Source of the DNA: Chlorocebus sabaeus | Lineage: Eukaryota > Chordata > Mammalia > Primates > Cercopithecidae | Direction: 5' to 3' | DNA length: 64,000 nt | Assembly (NCBI RefSeq): GCF_047675955.1 | Contig: NC_132915.1 | Coordinates: 14,689,766 to 14,753,765, forward strand | Part shown: in pieces, positions 35,501-49,000 of the stretch | Position numbering within the stretch: position 1 is the first letter of the stretch | Layout of the letters: the number at the start of each line of letters is the position of its first letter | Notes under the pieces: generated by a model | What the model was told of the DNA's origin: nothing | The model's database searches: none | Seen by the model: the letters and a program-made list of their open reading frames with translations, nothing else | Made by a program: the position numbers and the translations under genes

Positions 35501-37049
35501 TTGATGCCAGGAAGGCTGCCTCATTAGTACCTCATTGTGAGACCTCTGTGTCTTCATCCACATGTGAGGCAGGCAATACTTGGTGCCTCACCTGTAAAGC
35601 TGGATGAAGTCAGCTTTAAAAAAAAGTTACCTTAAGAGAAGATATTGCTCTTCTGCTAAGCATTTCACATGGATTATTTAATTTACATGGATTATTTAAT
35701 TTATATTGATTATTTAACTTGGATTATTTAATTTAATCCTTACAATAGTTAAAAAGAAAATGGAGGCATGGATAAGTTTGGCAACTTGCCCAGGCTCCAC
35801 AGCCAATGAGCGGGCAGTAAGACACACTGCCTCTGGCAGGTATTCAGATGTGGGAGCCTTCGTCAGAGAGGCCCTACTTTACCCTCTAGCAGACTGACTT
35901 CCTGCCACATCTCCCTGTTTTTTCTTTCTTTTTTTTGTATCATTTCCTGAAATTGTCTTTCTGTCTCCTCCACTAGAATGCATGAGAACATCAGTTTTAT
36001 TGTCCCCCTCTCTGTCCCCATGTCCCCAGTCCCTTAGAACCATTGGTTGGTGATAAGTGAATATTTGTACACTGAATTTTACTGACTATCAACATAAAAC
36101 TATTTGAATACTGAATGTAAGATATAAAATTATATAATTTATTAAGAGAAAAGGAAATTTAGAGATGTTTCAGCCCATGGGAACTTCTGAATGGCAATCC
36201 CCTGACCTCCTGGGGTGCCTTATTGCCATTCTCTGCTCCAGAAGAACTTGAAGGGACACCCCTGAAAAGTACCAGCCCACAGGGAAGCACTTTGCATAGC
36301 AATTTGCAGTGATGTGATTGGGATTTAGATAAGGGATCATCTCTAGGGAAAAGGATGCACCCAGGATGCCTTCTTGAGTCCTGATGACATGATAGGATTC
36401 CAGTAAGCATAGCAGCCCTTCGCTGTGCCATGTCTTTTAACTAATTATAGCAATAATTAATTAATTGATTGGTGTGTTACGGCCTCTATCACAATGTGAG
36501 TAATAGTCTTAGAGGTGTCACTCCTGGGTGAGGTGTGTATGTACGTTGTGGGATTCTGCTCTTCTGTCAGTTTTGTAGGTTTCCATTCCAAAATTGCGGT
36601 ACTTCTGAAGTCAGTTGATTTCCTTCTGATATCCCTTCTCACCCTCCCTGTGTAGGAAAATTGAAGTCAGCCTTAATTTGACACAAAATGTTGCTCACCT
36701 GTGGGGTTTTGAAGGTTGTTTAAGAGGGTGAACCTATTTAAATGAACACAATGTATTTTTTTTTCCCTTTAGGAAAAACGCAAAGCTGAGGAAGCCCTCA
36801 GTGACCTCAGACGTCAGTATGAAACTGAAGTAGGAGATCTGCAGGTGACCATTAAAAAGCTAAGAAAGGTAGGCGTGTGGCAGCTGGACTTATAGGAACA
36901 GCCTCAGCATCTCAGTGTATCTAAGTCGTTAACAACCAAAAACATTTGGAATTCTATTGAAGTGGCATATAGATCAGATTTCAGAATCAAGGAATTCCTT
37001 GGAAAGACCTTCTTTTCTTTTCTTTTTTTTTCCTTTTTCTTTCTTTCTT

Positions 37050-37082
<33 letters not shown>

Positions 37083-40000
37083 AGACTGTGTCTTGCTCTG
37101 TCAACCAGGCTGGAGTGCAGTGGCAAGATCTTGGCTCACTGCAACCTCTGCCTCCTGGGTTCAAACAATTTTCCTGTCTCAGCCTCCTGAGTAGCTGGGA
37201 TTACTGGCACATGCCACCACGCCTGGCTAATTTTTGTATTTTTAGTAGAGGCAGGGTTTCACCATATTGGCCAGGCTGGTCTCAAACTCCTGACCTCAGG
37301 TGATCTGACTACCTTGGCCTCCCAAAGTGTTGGGATTACTGCGCCCGGCCTGAAAGACCTTCTTTTAAGAGCCCCTTGAGTTCCTCTTTATTTTCCAGGG
37401 GCCACCTGTCTTTTTCATAGATCTGATCAATATTTTCTGATCCCTTCAACTGTTGTCCATAAAACTTCAGTTTGCTTTCCTTGGTCTTCACCAGCCTAGT
37501 ACTCAAGGCCTTCGTGTCTAGTGGATGGCATGCCTCATCACTGTTTTTCTTGGTCATGTCAAATATCCATGTGTCCCTATCCCTAGCTTATTGCAAAGTG
37601 CATGGTAAGTATTCAGGTAATATTTATTAAATGAAATGAATATTGCTCTTCTAAGTAGAAAATTTCAGATTGAGGGTACCCTGATCACCAAGAGTCACCT
37701 GTTTTTGAAGAAGAGCAGAACTTGTTGAAGTGTGAGCAAAGATGTGATTATTATTATTATTATTTTTAATGTAGTTTGTTTTTGGCTTTTCCTCTATTTG
37801 GTTTCTAATGAGCAGGTTCTGTTTGGCTCAGTCATATCTGGCCGTTGTTTACCAGGTGGCTCTGTAGAGGGTGGAGGGAAGGGGAGGGATGCGTATCATT
37901 TGTCGATTTCCATGGTGTAAATACTCCTGTCATCGCTGATTTCATGCTACCAAGTTGATATCACTGAATTTAAGGTTGAGAAGAGATGCTTAAAGCAGAC
38001 TCTCACCTGCCGGTACAGTCTGGCTCCAGCACTGTACTAGACACACTTCTTGGATCTGTTTTTCGTTTTTCCCATAACTAATGGGAATGTGTTAGCTAAG
38101 ATGAAAATGGATAATTAAAGAAGGATCATCCTTGCTGGGCATGGTGGCTCATATCTGTAATCCTAACACTTTGGAAGGCTGAGGCAGGAGGATTGCTTGT
38201 GCTCAGGAGGTCAAGACCAGCGTGGGTGACATAGTTGAGATCCCACCACTGTAAAAATAAATAAATTAATTAATTAAAAAAATTAACTGCATGTGATAGC
38301 ACATGCCTGTAGTCCCAGTGAGTCAGCAGGCTGAAGTGGGAAGATCACTTGAAGCTGGGAGAGCAAGGCTGCAGTGTGAGCCATGATTATGTCACTGCCT
38401 TAAAAAAATATCAAAAATCATTACTGAAAATGGTGATGAGATTAAGTGACAATTAGCTATATTTTGTATTTTATACACTATTGCAATGTAAACCTCTGGG
38501 ATGATTAAGAATTCTCCCCAGTAGCCTCCTTAGAAAATTAACATCAATTTGAACCTGATATCTAATTTTCAAAAGTTATTAGGCCATGCATACTATGCTT
38601 ATATTACAGAATTGAATAGACCAGTCTTCTGTTTATGCTAGAACCACAAGTTCACTGAGTCAGCGCCCTGACTTATTTCTGTGGCTTCCCAAATCTTTAG
38701 ACTAAGGGAACGTCTACAAGAAGAGATGCCGCAAATGTTGAGGGCCAAGTGGTCTGAACAGTAAGAAAGGCCATGTGTCGGGAGACCTGAATCCTTGTCA
38801 AAACTGTACCCATTTTTTCCCTGAAGCACCTGGGACAGTTCAGATCATCTTTCTGATTTTTAGTTTCTGATCTGTAAAATGCAATTAATAATAAACTGTC
38901 CTTCCTATCATAATGACTGATATTTTATTGACTTTGCAGTTCACTAAGCTCTTTTTCATGATTTAAAAAATCAAATTCTCAAACTTTCTCTGAGGAGGGA
39001 ATAAATATCCTACTTTTAGAGATGAGGACTGAGTTCCAGAGAGGTTAAATAACTTGTTCAGAGTCACACCGCTAATAACTGATGGAGCCATCTTACTACA
39101 CAGTTTGTGCTTTCTCACTTATACCAGACTTCCTGCATGCCTGATGTGGTTGTTATGCAAAACAGCAAGATGTTTATTTGAGAGTACGTTAAGGGCTATA
39201 GTTTACTAATTTGTTACAATAGCCACTAACTGTGTCCTTGATTCTGAGAAACTCATTTTTTCCAGATGGTTTTTCTTCTCTGAAGTCAAAATGCGTGTTT
39301 AAATCAATGGCTCTTCTCAGTCATATTCAGCCTTGTGACAGTCGTGTCATATTTTTGTAAACACTATCCCTTTATAGCATCTGGCAAGGTGAAGAAGGTC
39401 CAGAGTCAGAGCACTTAGACTTGGTGAAATGTGGGATCCATTTTGATCAGTGCATAAACATTCCATAAATGAATCCCAGCAGATCCCTACCATTCCCAGA
39501 GGATGTAAGCTGTTTGTAGGAAAGGCATTTTGTTGTTGTTGTTGTTCTCCAGGTTATAAATGCTGTGGAACCAATTTAGTCTGGTAATCGTAACGAGTAT
39601 GTAATTGTAATAGAAATGAGTCAACTAGCAAGCAAATCTCATGCAGAAATGAGTTAATCCTCAAGCAAAGCTTAAATGTAGGTATTTATATAATCAAGTG
39701 TGTTTGTGTCTCTAGCTTCATGTTATACTCAGATTTTATTGATTTTAGTTATTTAATAAGCATTTCTTGAACTCACCATGAAGAGAACACATAGGTGAAT
39801 CGGACACTAATTCTGCTCTTAAAAAATCTTGCTCTCTAGGAGGGAAGGTAAGACATTTCTAAATAATTGTAATACAGAGTGGAAAGTGTTAAATGCAGAT
39901 AATACAAAGTAGAATAGAAAGATCCAGATTTCAATGTAGCATAACTGAGTAAAAGCAAGAATTGGATTGCTTAATAGTTGAATGATTTCCAAAAAGGGCT

Positions 40001-43000
40001 TTTCAGCTGTTTCCAGAAAAGTTCATTTCACAACCAAACCCCCTTTTTCAAATGTTTAAATTATTTAGAACAAAATTTCAAATCCTTATGGATTTTATGT
40101 AGTTTAATGATTTATAAAGTCACATAATGTTGAAAATTGGTGACTTCTAGAATTCTTATATGTATATTCAAGGATAGTCCTAAACTTAAAGCAATTCAAA
40201 GTGAGTTTGTAAGCACACAACTTTTATTTGGTCTTTCAGCTCGAAGAACAGTCAAAACACATAAGTCAAAAGGAAGATGTGGCTGCACTGAAAAAACAAA
40301 TTTATGATTTATCAATGGTAAGAATTACCTTTTCACTTTCAGAAATGCACTTCCTGTTAGACCACATCATCGTGCTCTTATTTCAGTGTTCCAGGAAGAC
40401 CAGCTTAAAGAGAAATTAATGCTATAGTTAGAAAAAGTCCTTAAAATACATTTGGTCAAAGATATTATTTATGCAGGCTTTTCCCTCAATAATATGCCAG
40501 TTATTGTGAAAGCTTTAACTTATTTTTCTTACAAAGTAGTAAAGACATAGTGTTTAAGTTTTGTAAAACATGGTAAACCCTGTATTCTTCCAACATCAGC
40601 TCTGGTCTGTACGATGTGATGCTTTGTGATGAGGATATTAGTGCCTTGCCCCTTCCTCCAAGTTTTTTTTTTTCTTTTCTGTCGCTTTTCCATCTTACGC
40701 CAGCCACATCTTTACTTTTAGTACTAACAAAATTGATAACATTTACATCTCTTCTGTTATCTTTACTAAATTTTATTTATTTTGATTTTAGATTAACTCC
40801 CAAATTTGAAAGCAAATAAAGAGCGTTTTCTTTATTATGATTCTAAATATTTTCACTGCAGAGCTAAGAAATGAATGAGGCTTGCATTTCTTTCTCTCCA
40901 TTCATTATCTCTGTTCCACTTAGAAGGCTCCCAGCTTCGTGGTCAAATGAATTCCTAGTTCCAGATTTTTCCACATCTTAGTTGGCTTCGTATTTGGGTA
41001 ATGACATTCTTGTAGAGTTATTTGTTTTTCTTGGGTTTCTTGTTGCAAAAAGAAGCTCTACTATTTTCATGATATCACTGATACCTTAAGACTTATTTAT
41101 TCTTTCCAATGCATGAAATTTGTTTAGTTTTTCTCCTTGAAAATATTAATTTTGGAGTCTATAAAATTTCAGTTCTTTTTTTTTTTTGAGGTGGAGTCTC
41201 GCTCTGTCGCCAGGCTGGACTGCAGTGACATGATCTCAGCTCACTGCAACCTCTATCACCCATGTTCAAGTGATTCTCCTGCCTGAGCCTCCCAAGTAGC
41301 TGGAACTATAGGCACGCACCACCACGCCCAGCTAACTTTTTGAATTTTAATAGAGACAGGGTTTCGCCACGTTGGCCAGGATGGTCGTGATCTCTTGACC
41401 TCGTGATCACTCACCTTGGCCTCCCAAAGTGCTGGGATTATAGGCGTGAGCCACCGCACCTGGCAAAATTTCAGTTCTTATTGGACTGTTTTTTAAACTT
41501 GCTACCCATATGTTCTGCAATTTCTTTTCACTGGGCTTTTCACCGAATTGCAGCATTTTGCATATTGCAATTTTTTGGGAGGAGAGGGTTTCATCCTCAT
41601 TTTGCCGTAGCACATCCTCAAGAAACTTCTTCAGAAAGAACACGTGAGAGAGAAATTTTCTCTGTTTTTGAATATTTGAGAATGTCTACATTCCCCCTCA
41701 CAATTTATTAAGTTTGTCTAGATAAATAGGCTTTTCTGGGACTCCTCTGGGATTTATTAATTTAATTCTTTCTCGGTACCATTTTTTTTTTTCAAATACT
41801 TGGCAGTGGTTGGTGATCTGTTCATATTTTAAAGTGAAGGACTAGCTTGGTTACTTGAGGTAGCTGGTGTAGGATCCTGTGGGGTGTGAACAGATCGACT
41901 CACCTGAAGGCCTCTCTCCCGAAAGAGTGTCTTCCTAGGAGCTCTGTGTGTGAAGCTGGCAAGGGACCCCAGGTACCAGCGTGAGTGGGGCCGGGATATT
42001 CAGAGAGAAGCCTTAGCTTTTTTTACAGGAGCCACTCAATTTTAAAAAAGATAATCTCTGTCTTGTCTTTAGAATCCACTCTGGCTCTCTACTGTTACTT
42101 GCTAGGGTAAGACAGGGGATGGGCTTGGTGGGAAGGGTGCCTTACTATACAGTTTTAATCTCTCTTTCCAACCCCATATCTGGTTCCATCTTTCTGGGGT
42201 TTGGCCTGGTCACTTGTCTCCTTCTGGGTTCTGTGTCAAAACCTTGAACACACTTCCTCTAGACTTCCATTTCTCCACTCTCTTCCCTTTGGCAACACAT
42301 TTCCATCAGTTTCCATTTTCTAGAAGTGCGTTTAAGTCACTTGAATGCTCTGGCCCCCTCTTCCATTCTTTTAGCTGTTACTGGTTCATTTCCTTTGGCA
42401 TTTCATTTTAATGAGGTTTTGGAAGGGGAAAAAGACAAATTCATGTGCTCCGTCCACCATCTTGAACGGATGTCTCCAATATTATTTTAAGAAAACACAG
42501 AAATTTTTGGATCACACTGGTTTATTTTTAAGTGCAAAACTTAAAATATTAAGTGATAGAATTTATTTGTAAAAAGTAGCCAGTGTACCTACAGGTACTA
42601 TTGATTCCACAAAATGTTTATCAATAATTTTATAGCTCTCATTAAATAAAGCAGACGTTCGAATGGTTGGTGTCAGTTAATTTGCCAGTAACGTGTTGAA
42701 ATACATCATGGTAAACCCTTGACTGTTGTAGTTTGGTATCAAATATCAAGCATAGAAAAATGAAGAACAACTTTGAGAGTTTAGATTTTTGACACAACAC
42801 TACTTCATTTCTCCTAGCCAGAGGAAAATATGAATCTAATGACCTCCACTTTTCCTTTTATCCAGGAAAATCAGAAAGTTAAGAAAGAGCTTTTAGAAGC
42901 ACAGACAAACATAGCCTTCCTTCAGAGTGAATTAGATGCTTTGAAAAGTGATTATGCTGATCAGAGTCTGAATACTGAAAGGTATGAACTTTGCATTTTG

Positions 43001-46000
43001 TTTGTTAGTTTGAGTAGAATATTGAGATGATCATCTGAGCAAAAGAAGCAGCTCAGTTATGGAATAATGAAGAGTTAGTAACTTTGCTAATATCGTCTTT
43101 ATTTTCTAAGGATTTTATTTTCAGTATCAGATTTCCCAGTGCTTTTTATGTTTTTAATTTTTTAAAGCAAATAGAATAATTATTGTCTGCGTAGGCTAGC
43201 GTAGGGCTTAATAAATGTTTGAATTAGCTGGGAGCTAAAAGAATGTACCTACAGTGTCAAGGGTTAGTGCTTATTAAAGTGCTTTGAAGTCAGGAATCCT
43301 GGCCATAAAACATAAGAAAGGGAAAAGTAGGCAAGTCGATTTTTGTGTGTGTTAGTTTTGCAGTATGGTGTTAATACAATAAATCCTAATACACATACAT
43401 ACACTCACAGACATGTATTTATATATAAGGAACATAGACTTGTATATTTTTACATGGATGGTAAATATAAAATGCATAGATAGGTGTATATGTGTGTATC
43501 CCCTAGGACATGTACGCTTGGGAAAAATATCTTTTTTTGGGTTTGTTTGCAAACTTTAATCGGAATTAAGGTCTTATAAGGTCTTAGAAAAGAGTGAAAT
43601 ATTGTTTACTACATACAAGTCTCTGAACTAGATAAGGAGTTATGAGAATATATATAAATTCTCAAAACACGGAGCCCACATCATATATATATCATATATA
43701 TGATATATATATGATATATGATATATACATATGATATATGATATATATATGATGTGGGCTCTGTGTTTTGAGAATTTCAAATTTAGTTGGGGGAAAAAAA
43801 GCAAAAAGATTATAGGGTTTAACAACAGAAGAGCTAAAAAGTATCAGAAGCAGTGCCACTAACGTCGTCATGGTTTGGGTTAATTGCTTTGTGATCACAA
43901 AAAAGATTTTGTTTTAGTTCAGAAGAGGTGAAGAACTGTATTAAAGAGGTGATGCTGGAGGTGAGCCTAGGTAGAAAGATAGCTCTGTGCTGGGAAAGGG
44001 GGAAGAGGCAGCCAGGATGGCACCATCAGCAACTCAGAGCTGGTGGCACTGCTGCCTGCCAGGCACTGTCCTGGTCCTTCACAGGCATTAACTGATCCAG
44101 TGCACACAACATCCAGTGAGACAGGGACCTTCATTATGTCCATTTTACAGATGGGGAAAGAGAGTCTCAGAGATGTTCCAGGTAAGGCAGTAACCAAAGC
44201 AGGGGCCAGAACATAGGGAAGGATGCGGCTTGGGGAAAGGTGGTCAGACCACAGGGCAGAAGGAGACATTTTGAATAGAAAAGCAAAAGTTTAAAAAAAA
44301 TTAAGACATTTAAAAGCTAGTTTAAGGTTATAATAGAATGCCCCCAAATTTTGGGTTAAAGAACTTAAATTCCTGTAGACAATTAGGAAATGTGTAGTTT
44401 TATTATCCAGGGAGCAGATGATATTGTGAACCAAAGATAGCCTGGGCGTTTTGGGAAGCTAGTGATGAGGTTTATGTGCTCAGTGGGATAGGGGCTGGAG
44501 GAGAGGCCGGTGTTCTGAGTGCAGTTTGGGGAAGAAGCCAGAGCTTCCATCATAAAACAACAGAGGGATTGCCACAGGGTGAGTGTCGCATGAGCTTAGC
44601 AAGCCTGGTTCTTTGGGGGTCTCTGTGGTTTAGGTAAGGAGAGGAGGGAGGGCAGGAGTAGGGTGAGACAGGGAAAGAGGAGGAATCACAGTAAAGGAGA
44701 AAATAGATGGAGGTGGGATTATATAAGGATGAGCAGGGAAGGTTCAGAGGATTGAAGGCACAGTTTCTGAGACGCCCTAAGGAGAAGGGACTCAGGAGAT
44801 TCAGCCCTCATGGAGAACAGAGCTGGGTCAGCAAGGGGGGGATGGAGGAGCTGGTGGGTGCTGAGATGGGCTGAGGAGGAGAATCTAGGCTTTTGATGTC
44901 GGAGGTGGGGCAGAGCCTCACAGGAGAAAGCACAGGATGTGAGTGTGTTCGTGGAGTAGCAGAAGGAGAGCAGGCCGCTGAGGCTACAGAGGCCCAGAGC
45001 AGGAGCACGGGAAAGGTAGAAAACTGTGGCCAAGGACACTCGTCTTTGAAAAAGGTGGAAAAGGGTCTGGGAGGGTAGGTATAGATGAGGCAGGGCTTGA
45101 CACCTAATTCTCACTCAAACATAAAATATAATTTTACAGGGATCTGGAAATAATCCGAGGATACACAGAAGACCGAAATAGTCTTGAGAGGCAAATTGAA
45201 ATACTCCAGTAAGTTATCAGATCAAATGTTCATTACGTTTACATTTCACTTATTTTTTTGTTGATAAAAGACATAACACATAGAACGTGAGTTTGCCACG
45301 TTCTGAGGACTGCATTTGTGGCTCAGTGTGTGTTTCTTCTGAGGGTGTATACTTGGCATCTCCTCTTAGCTTTCTGATGCTTATAATCCAAAATAAATTA
45401 TCCAGATGTGGGGAATGGAGTATAAATCTCTAAACATCTTGGGAAGTCAGGGGATATGTCCAGTGTGTCTTTATTATGCGTCTATAAAGAGGAACAGCCC
45501 TGAGCACTCAGCTTTCTCTGAGTTCTGTACTGCGAGTTTTTCAGGCTTCTCCTATTAGTGGGGCCACAGGGCTCTGCCTCCACAATTCTTTCTCAGTTTG
45601 TTGTGTTTACTTAGAAGCATATTTTTCTTAGTTTTTTTTTTTCCTCTCCCCAAGTAGAGATACACCCACTCTGTCAGCTTTATGACTAGGTTATAGCAGT
45701 TCCATCCTCTGAGAGTCTTCCCCACAAAACCTAGCCCTCTCCCTCCCCTTTCTTTCTTTTCCACCCGTGCCGCATTGTCTTCTGGTTTCAGTTCCTGCCA
45801 GTGAAGTCAGGTCAGGTTTGACCTTTTTTCTTTCCCACCATTTTTGAATGCTTATTAAATCTCACCTGTGGCAGTTGTAGAGTTCATGTATTTCAGTAAT
45901 CCTTTGAGTTATTTTATTCATTCATTCATTCAACAGATTTGTCAGTACTTCTTACAGGCCAGGTATGCCAGGAGTAAAGGATAGAGTGGGAAGTGGGTGA

Positions 46001-49000
46001 AAAATCTCTTTCTCCTTATGGGGCTAGTCTAGGAGAAGAAGAGAGAAATGGATCAATAATTATAGAAATAAATATGAAAGGCCAAACGAGAGAGATGCAG
46101 CAAAAGAAAGGTACATGTCCCCTAAGGGGAGCTTTGGCCTATCAAAGAAGGTCAAGGAAGTGTTCCGGAGGAAGTGAGGATTGAGCTAAGATGCGAAGGG
46201 TGAACCAGCCTTAAGCTGGGGAAGGTTGGCCACTCTGTGGGGTAGGAGCTGTGGAATCATAGCTGTGCTGTACAAGAGGGTGCTGAAGCTCTGACAGCTT
46301 AAATGACTTCTGTTAAGTCATATGGAAATAAAAGCTAGGATTTGAACCCAGATCTGACTGAGATCATCACCCAAGTGTTTACCTGCTACACGACGGTGCC
46401 AGGTGGAACAGTGCCAGGCCGTGCATAGAATGCAGGAGCTGCCAGGAGCATGAGGCCAGATACAACACACCGCGTTCATCCCTGACCTCTGACATGTGGG
46501 AGCTGGCTGGCCAGGTTCAGGCATTTAGGGAGCTTTCGAAGACCTGCATGAAATCTGTTCAGTCAGTGGGGCTGCCTGAAGGAAGAGTGAGTTCCACAGC
46601 TCAGACAGGTGACTCCTGCAAGGCCCTGCGACTTTTAAGGAGAGAGGAGTCATCGATTCAGCTCTTCTACTTTAAGTAATGAATTACCTCAGTTTATGAG
46701 GTTTGAAGGGAAGTGGTGGAAAGTTGCTGAAGGTGATAAGCTATTCCACATTCTGAATGTTACAGCTAGAAAAGAAAGTGATGGCAGTGACCCCCCAGTG
46801 ATACTTTCCCTGTCTCTCTTTCTGCTTGTTTCTTTACTCTGCAGAACAGCTAACCGGAAGCTACATGACAGTAATGATGGCCTTAGAAGTGCCCTTGAAA
46901 ACAGTTACAGCAAGTTCAACAGATCTTTGGTATGCCACTTAGTTTTTTATCCTGTATTTCATTCTTTCTAGTGGTGGAGTATTTTGGTGTTCACGAAAAT
47001 AATGTAATTTCTTAAAGGAGAATGTCACATAAGTCCTTATAATAATGAGAAGATCTTTGTGTAAAATAAAACGAGGCAGCATTCTTCCAAATTAAAAAGT
47101 ATACTACCCCTCTGAAGAAATAAGTGTCTTGATGTTAACCAACTCTTTCTATAGATGTTCTAGGAATCTAGAGATAGGTGTGTAAAATGTAATCTTTGGC
47201 CTGAAAGAGTTTATCATGTAGTAGGAAGTTAAGATGTACACAGATAGATAGGAGAATCCCATAGAGGTGAAAATAAAATACTGCCCAGTTGAGAGCTGGG
47301 AGAAAGTGCTTCTGTCTGAGGGGTGAGTTTAGACTTGTGAGTATTCTTTATGCCCGTGAGATGCTCAGAATGGGAGCCTTGGATTTCAAACCCTCCTACA
47401 GAAATCAGCTTAGCTCATTTGGAATTGTAAGGGCCTCTCCCAGGCTGCCTTTGTCACAAGGCCTCTTATCCCACTTGTGGAAGTCAGCTTCATGTGTGAG
47501 ATTCCAGGGTCATATGGGGATATGGAGGGGTCAGTCACTAAGCCAAATTATGGTTCAAGAAGAGACACGTTCAAGGAAGTTGGTGGTTCACGGTCCTGGC
47601 AATGTGGGGAACCACAGTACTCCTTTATGGAATGTGCAGTAGGGTTTGGACGTAAGATAGGATGAGGAGGAGAGCATACTATAGCAGTCATTTTCGTCGC
47701 AATGTTTCCCTTGACTTTTTTGCTCACATTTGCTCAGGTAGTGTAATATAACTTTTAGTTATACTAGAAGTTTGAATAGTGTGATACAGTTTTAAAAAGT
47801 GGGTTTGTGTGTGCCTGTGTGTATGTAAAGTGTTTACATGAAAATTACATGAACTAACAAATAATTACTTCTATCTTACAGCGTATAAATAATATCTCAC
47901 CAGGGAATACCATTTCTAGAAGCAGTCCCAAATTCACTGGTCATTCCCCTCAACCTCTAGGCTATGACAGGTATGTTAACACGTCCTCACTTTTTGTTCG
48001 AGTTCGGGATCACAGTTAAAAGAAAAGTAAATTTCCTTGGAGGTGAATTAAAATAATAGAATATATTTTGATCACTAATTTATATTTTCCATGATGTTAA
48101 AAGTTTCTAAAACATGAATCATGTAAAAATTAAAAGTGTTTCAGAGAGCAAAGTTATTTCCTGAAGATGTTATGAGTTGTTTTTTTATATACTCACCATT
48201 ACCTCATCTCTAATCATGTCTTGTTTCTTAGACTCAATAAGAGATGTTTCAGGGGTGCAAGTAGAATTATGGTATATGATGCTGCAGTATTTCTGGTGTA
48301 TAATGTTGAAACTATTGGCATGATCTGTAAATATTTAATAGCTCAGCATAATATTATGTGAGCTATGTTGCAGAAAAGGGAAACTTTCAAAGCAAATATA
48401 AATATGGCTAGTAGATCCTTATAAAATAGCTACTGTATTGAAGGAGTCGCAGAGGCTTACCAAAAGTTAGAATTTAGCCCTGCATTTAAGCAAATGAACT
48501 GAAATATTAGGCCTTTTATTACGTGAGACCTAGTAATCACTTAGAGATTACACGAGTGTATGTGTATGTTTATACACATATGTCCAGTGTTGCTAGTTAA
48601 AAGTTAATTTTCTAATATGTCAAAAATTTGAAATTGGAAGTGAAAGCATAAACATAAAGTTTCCAATTCTCTATATCTTTGTGACTTTTAGCTTCATGTT
48701 TATCCCCTTTTCATTGGGGTACTTTTGGTAACAAAAATAAGGTACCTAACATCCTGGTGTTAGAAATAGTCAGGTTGCCATTTAGGAAGACCTGTTACGA
48801 AGGCTTATTGGTGACCACTTCCAAGAAAATTCTATCAGGTTTAAGTTGTTTCTACTGTTTACTGATTTGCTCAATAAAAAAAATCTAATGGCTTGATTTA
48901 TAGATAGCTGATTATTCTGTTATTGAGAAATAATAGATTTTTTTAAAATGTGTAGGTGTGATGTCATTTTTGACTAATATTTAAAATGATTCTAAGCAAT

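Larger units (their letters stand above)
30286..36772 (+). other. RASEF: RASEF intron 3
   Basis: 6.5 kb GT-AG intron rich in old repeats: a MER2-type Tigger, a MIR, an L2-like block, a 2.5 kb antisense L1M, an Alu, a MIR with an internal 18-base expansion, and an L2 tail. Nothing is assigned in 30290-30755, 31490-32140 or 36090-36760. Confidence 0.85.
36869..40239 (+). other. RASEF: RASEF intron 4
   Basis: 3.4 kb GT-AG intron. It contains an Alu (37017-37351), an ATT run (37746-37765), an AluJ-like copy (38134-38420) and two MIR fragments (38770-39110). The part 39745-39970 (TAATAAGCATTTCTTGAACT, CTTGCTCTCTAGGAGGGAAG) looks like an old L2-type tail. Nothing is assigned in 37370-37740, 38420-38760 or 39115-39740. 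Confidence 0.85.
42982..45139 (+). other. RASEF: RASEF intron 6
   Basis: 2.2 kb GT-AG intron holding the 122-bp AT-rich palindrome (43656-43777) and a MIR (44050-44220). The segments 42985-43650, 43780-44040 and 44230-45135 show nothing I can name; the last is GA-rich on the + strand. Confidence 0.85.
45209..46844 (+). other. RASEF: RASEF intron 7
   Basis: 1.6 kb GT-AG intron. 45915-46215 (ATTCATTCATTCATTCAACA, then GTTCCGGAGGAAGTGAGGAT) looks like an old L2/LINE-type tail, and 46255-46420 is a MIR-like fragment (GGATTTGAACCCAGATCTGA). Nothing is assigned in 45215-45910 or 46430-46840. Confidence 0.8.
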
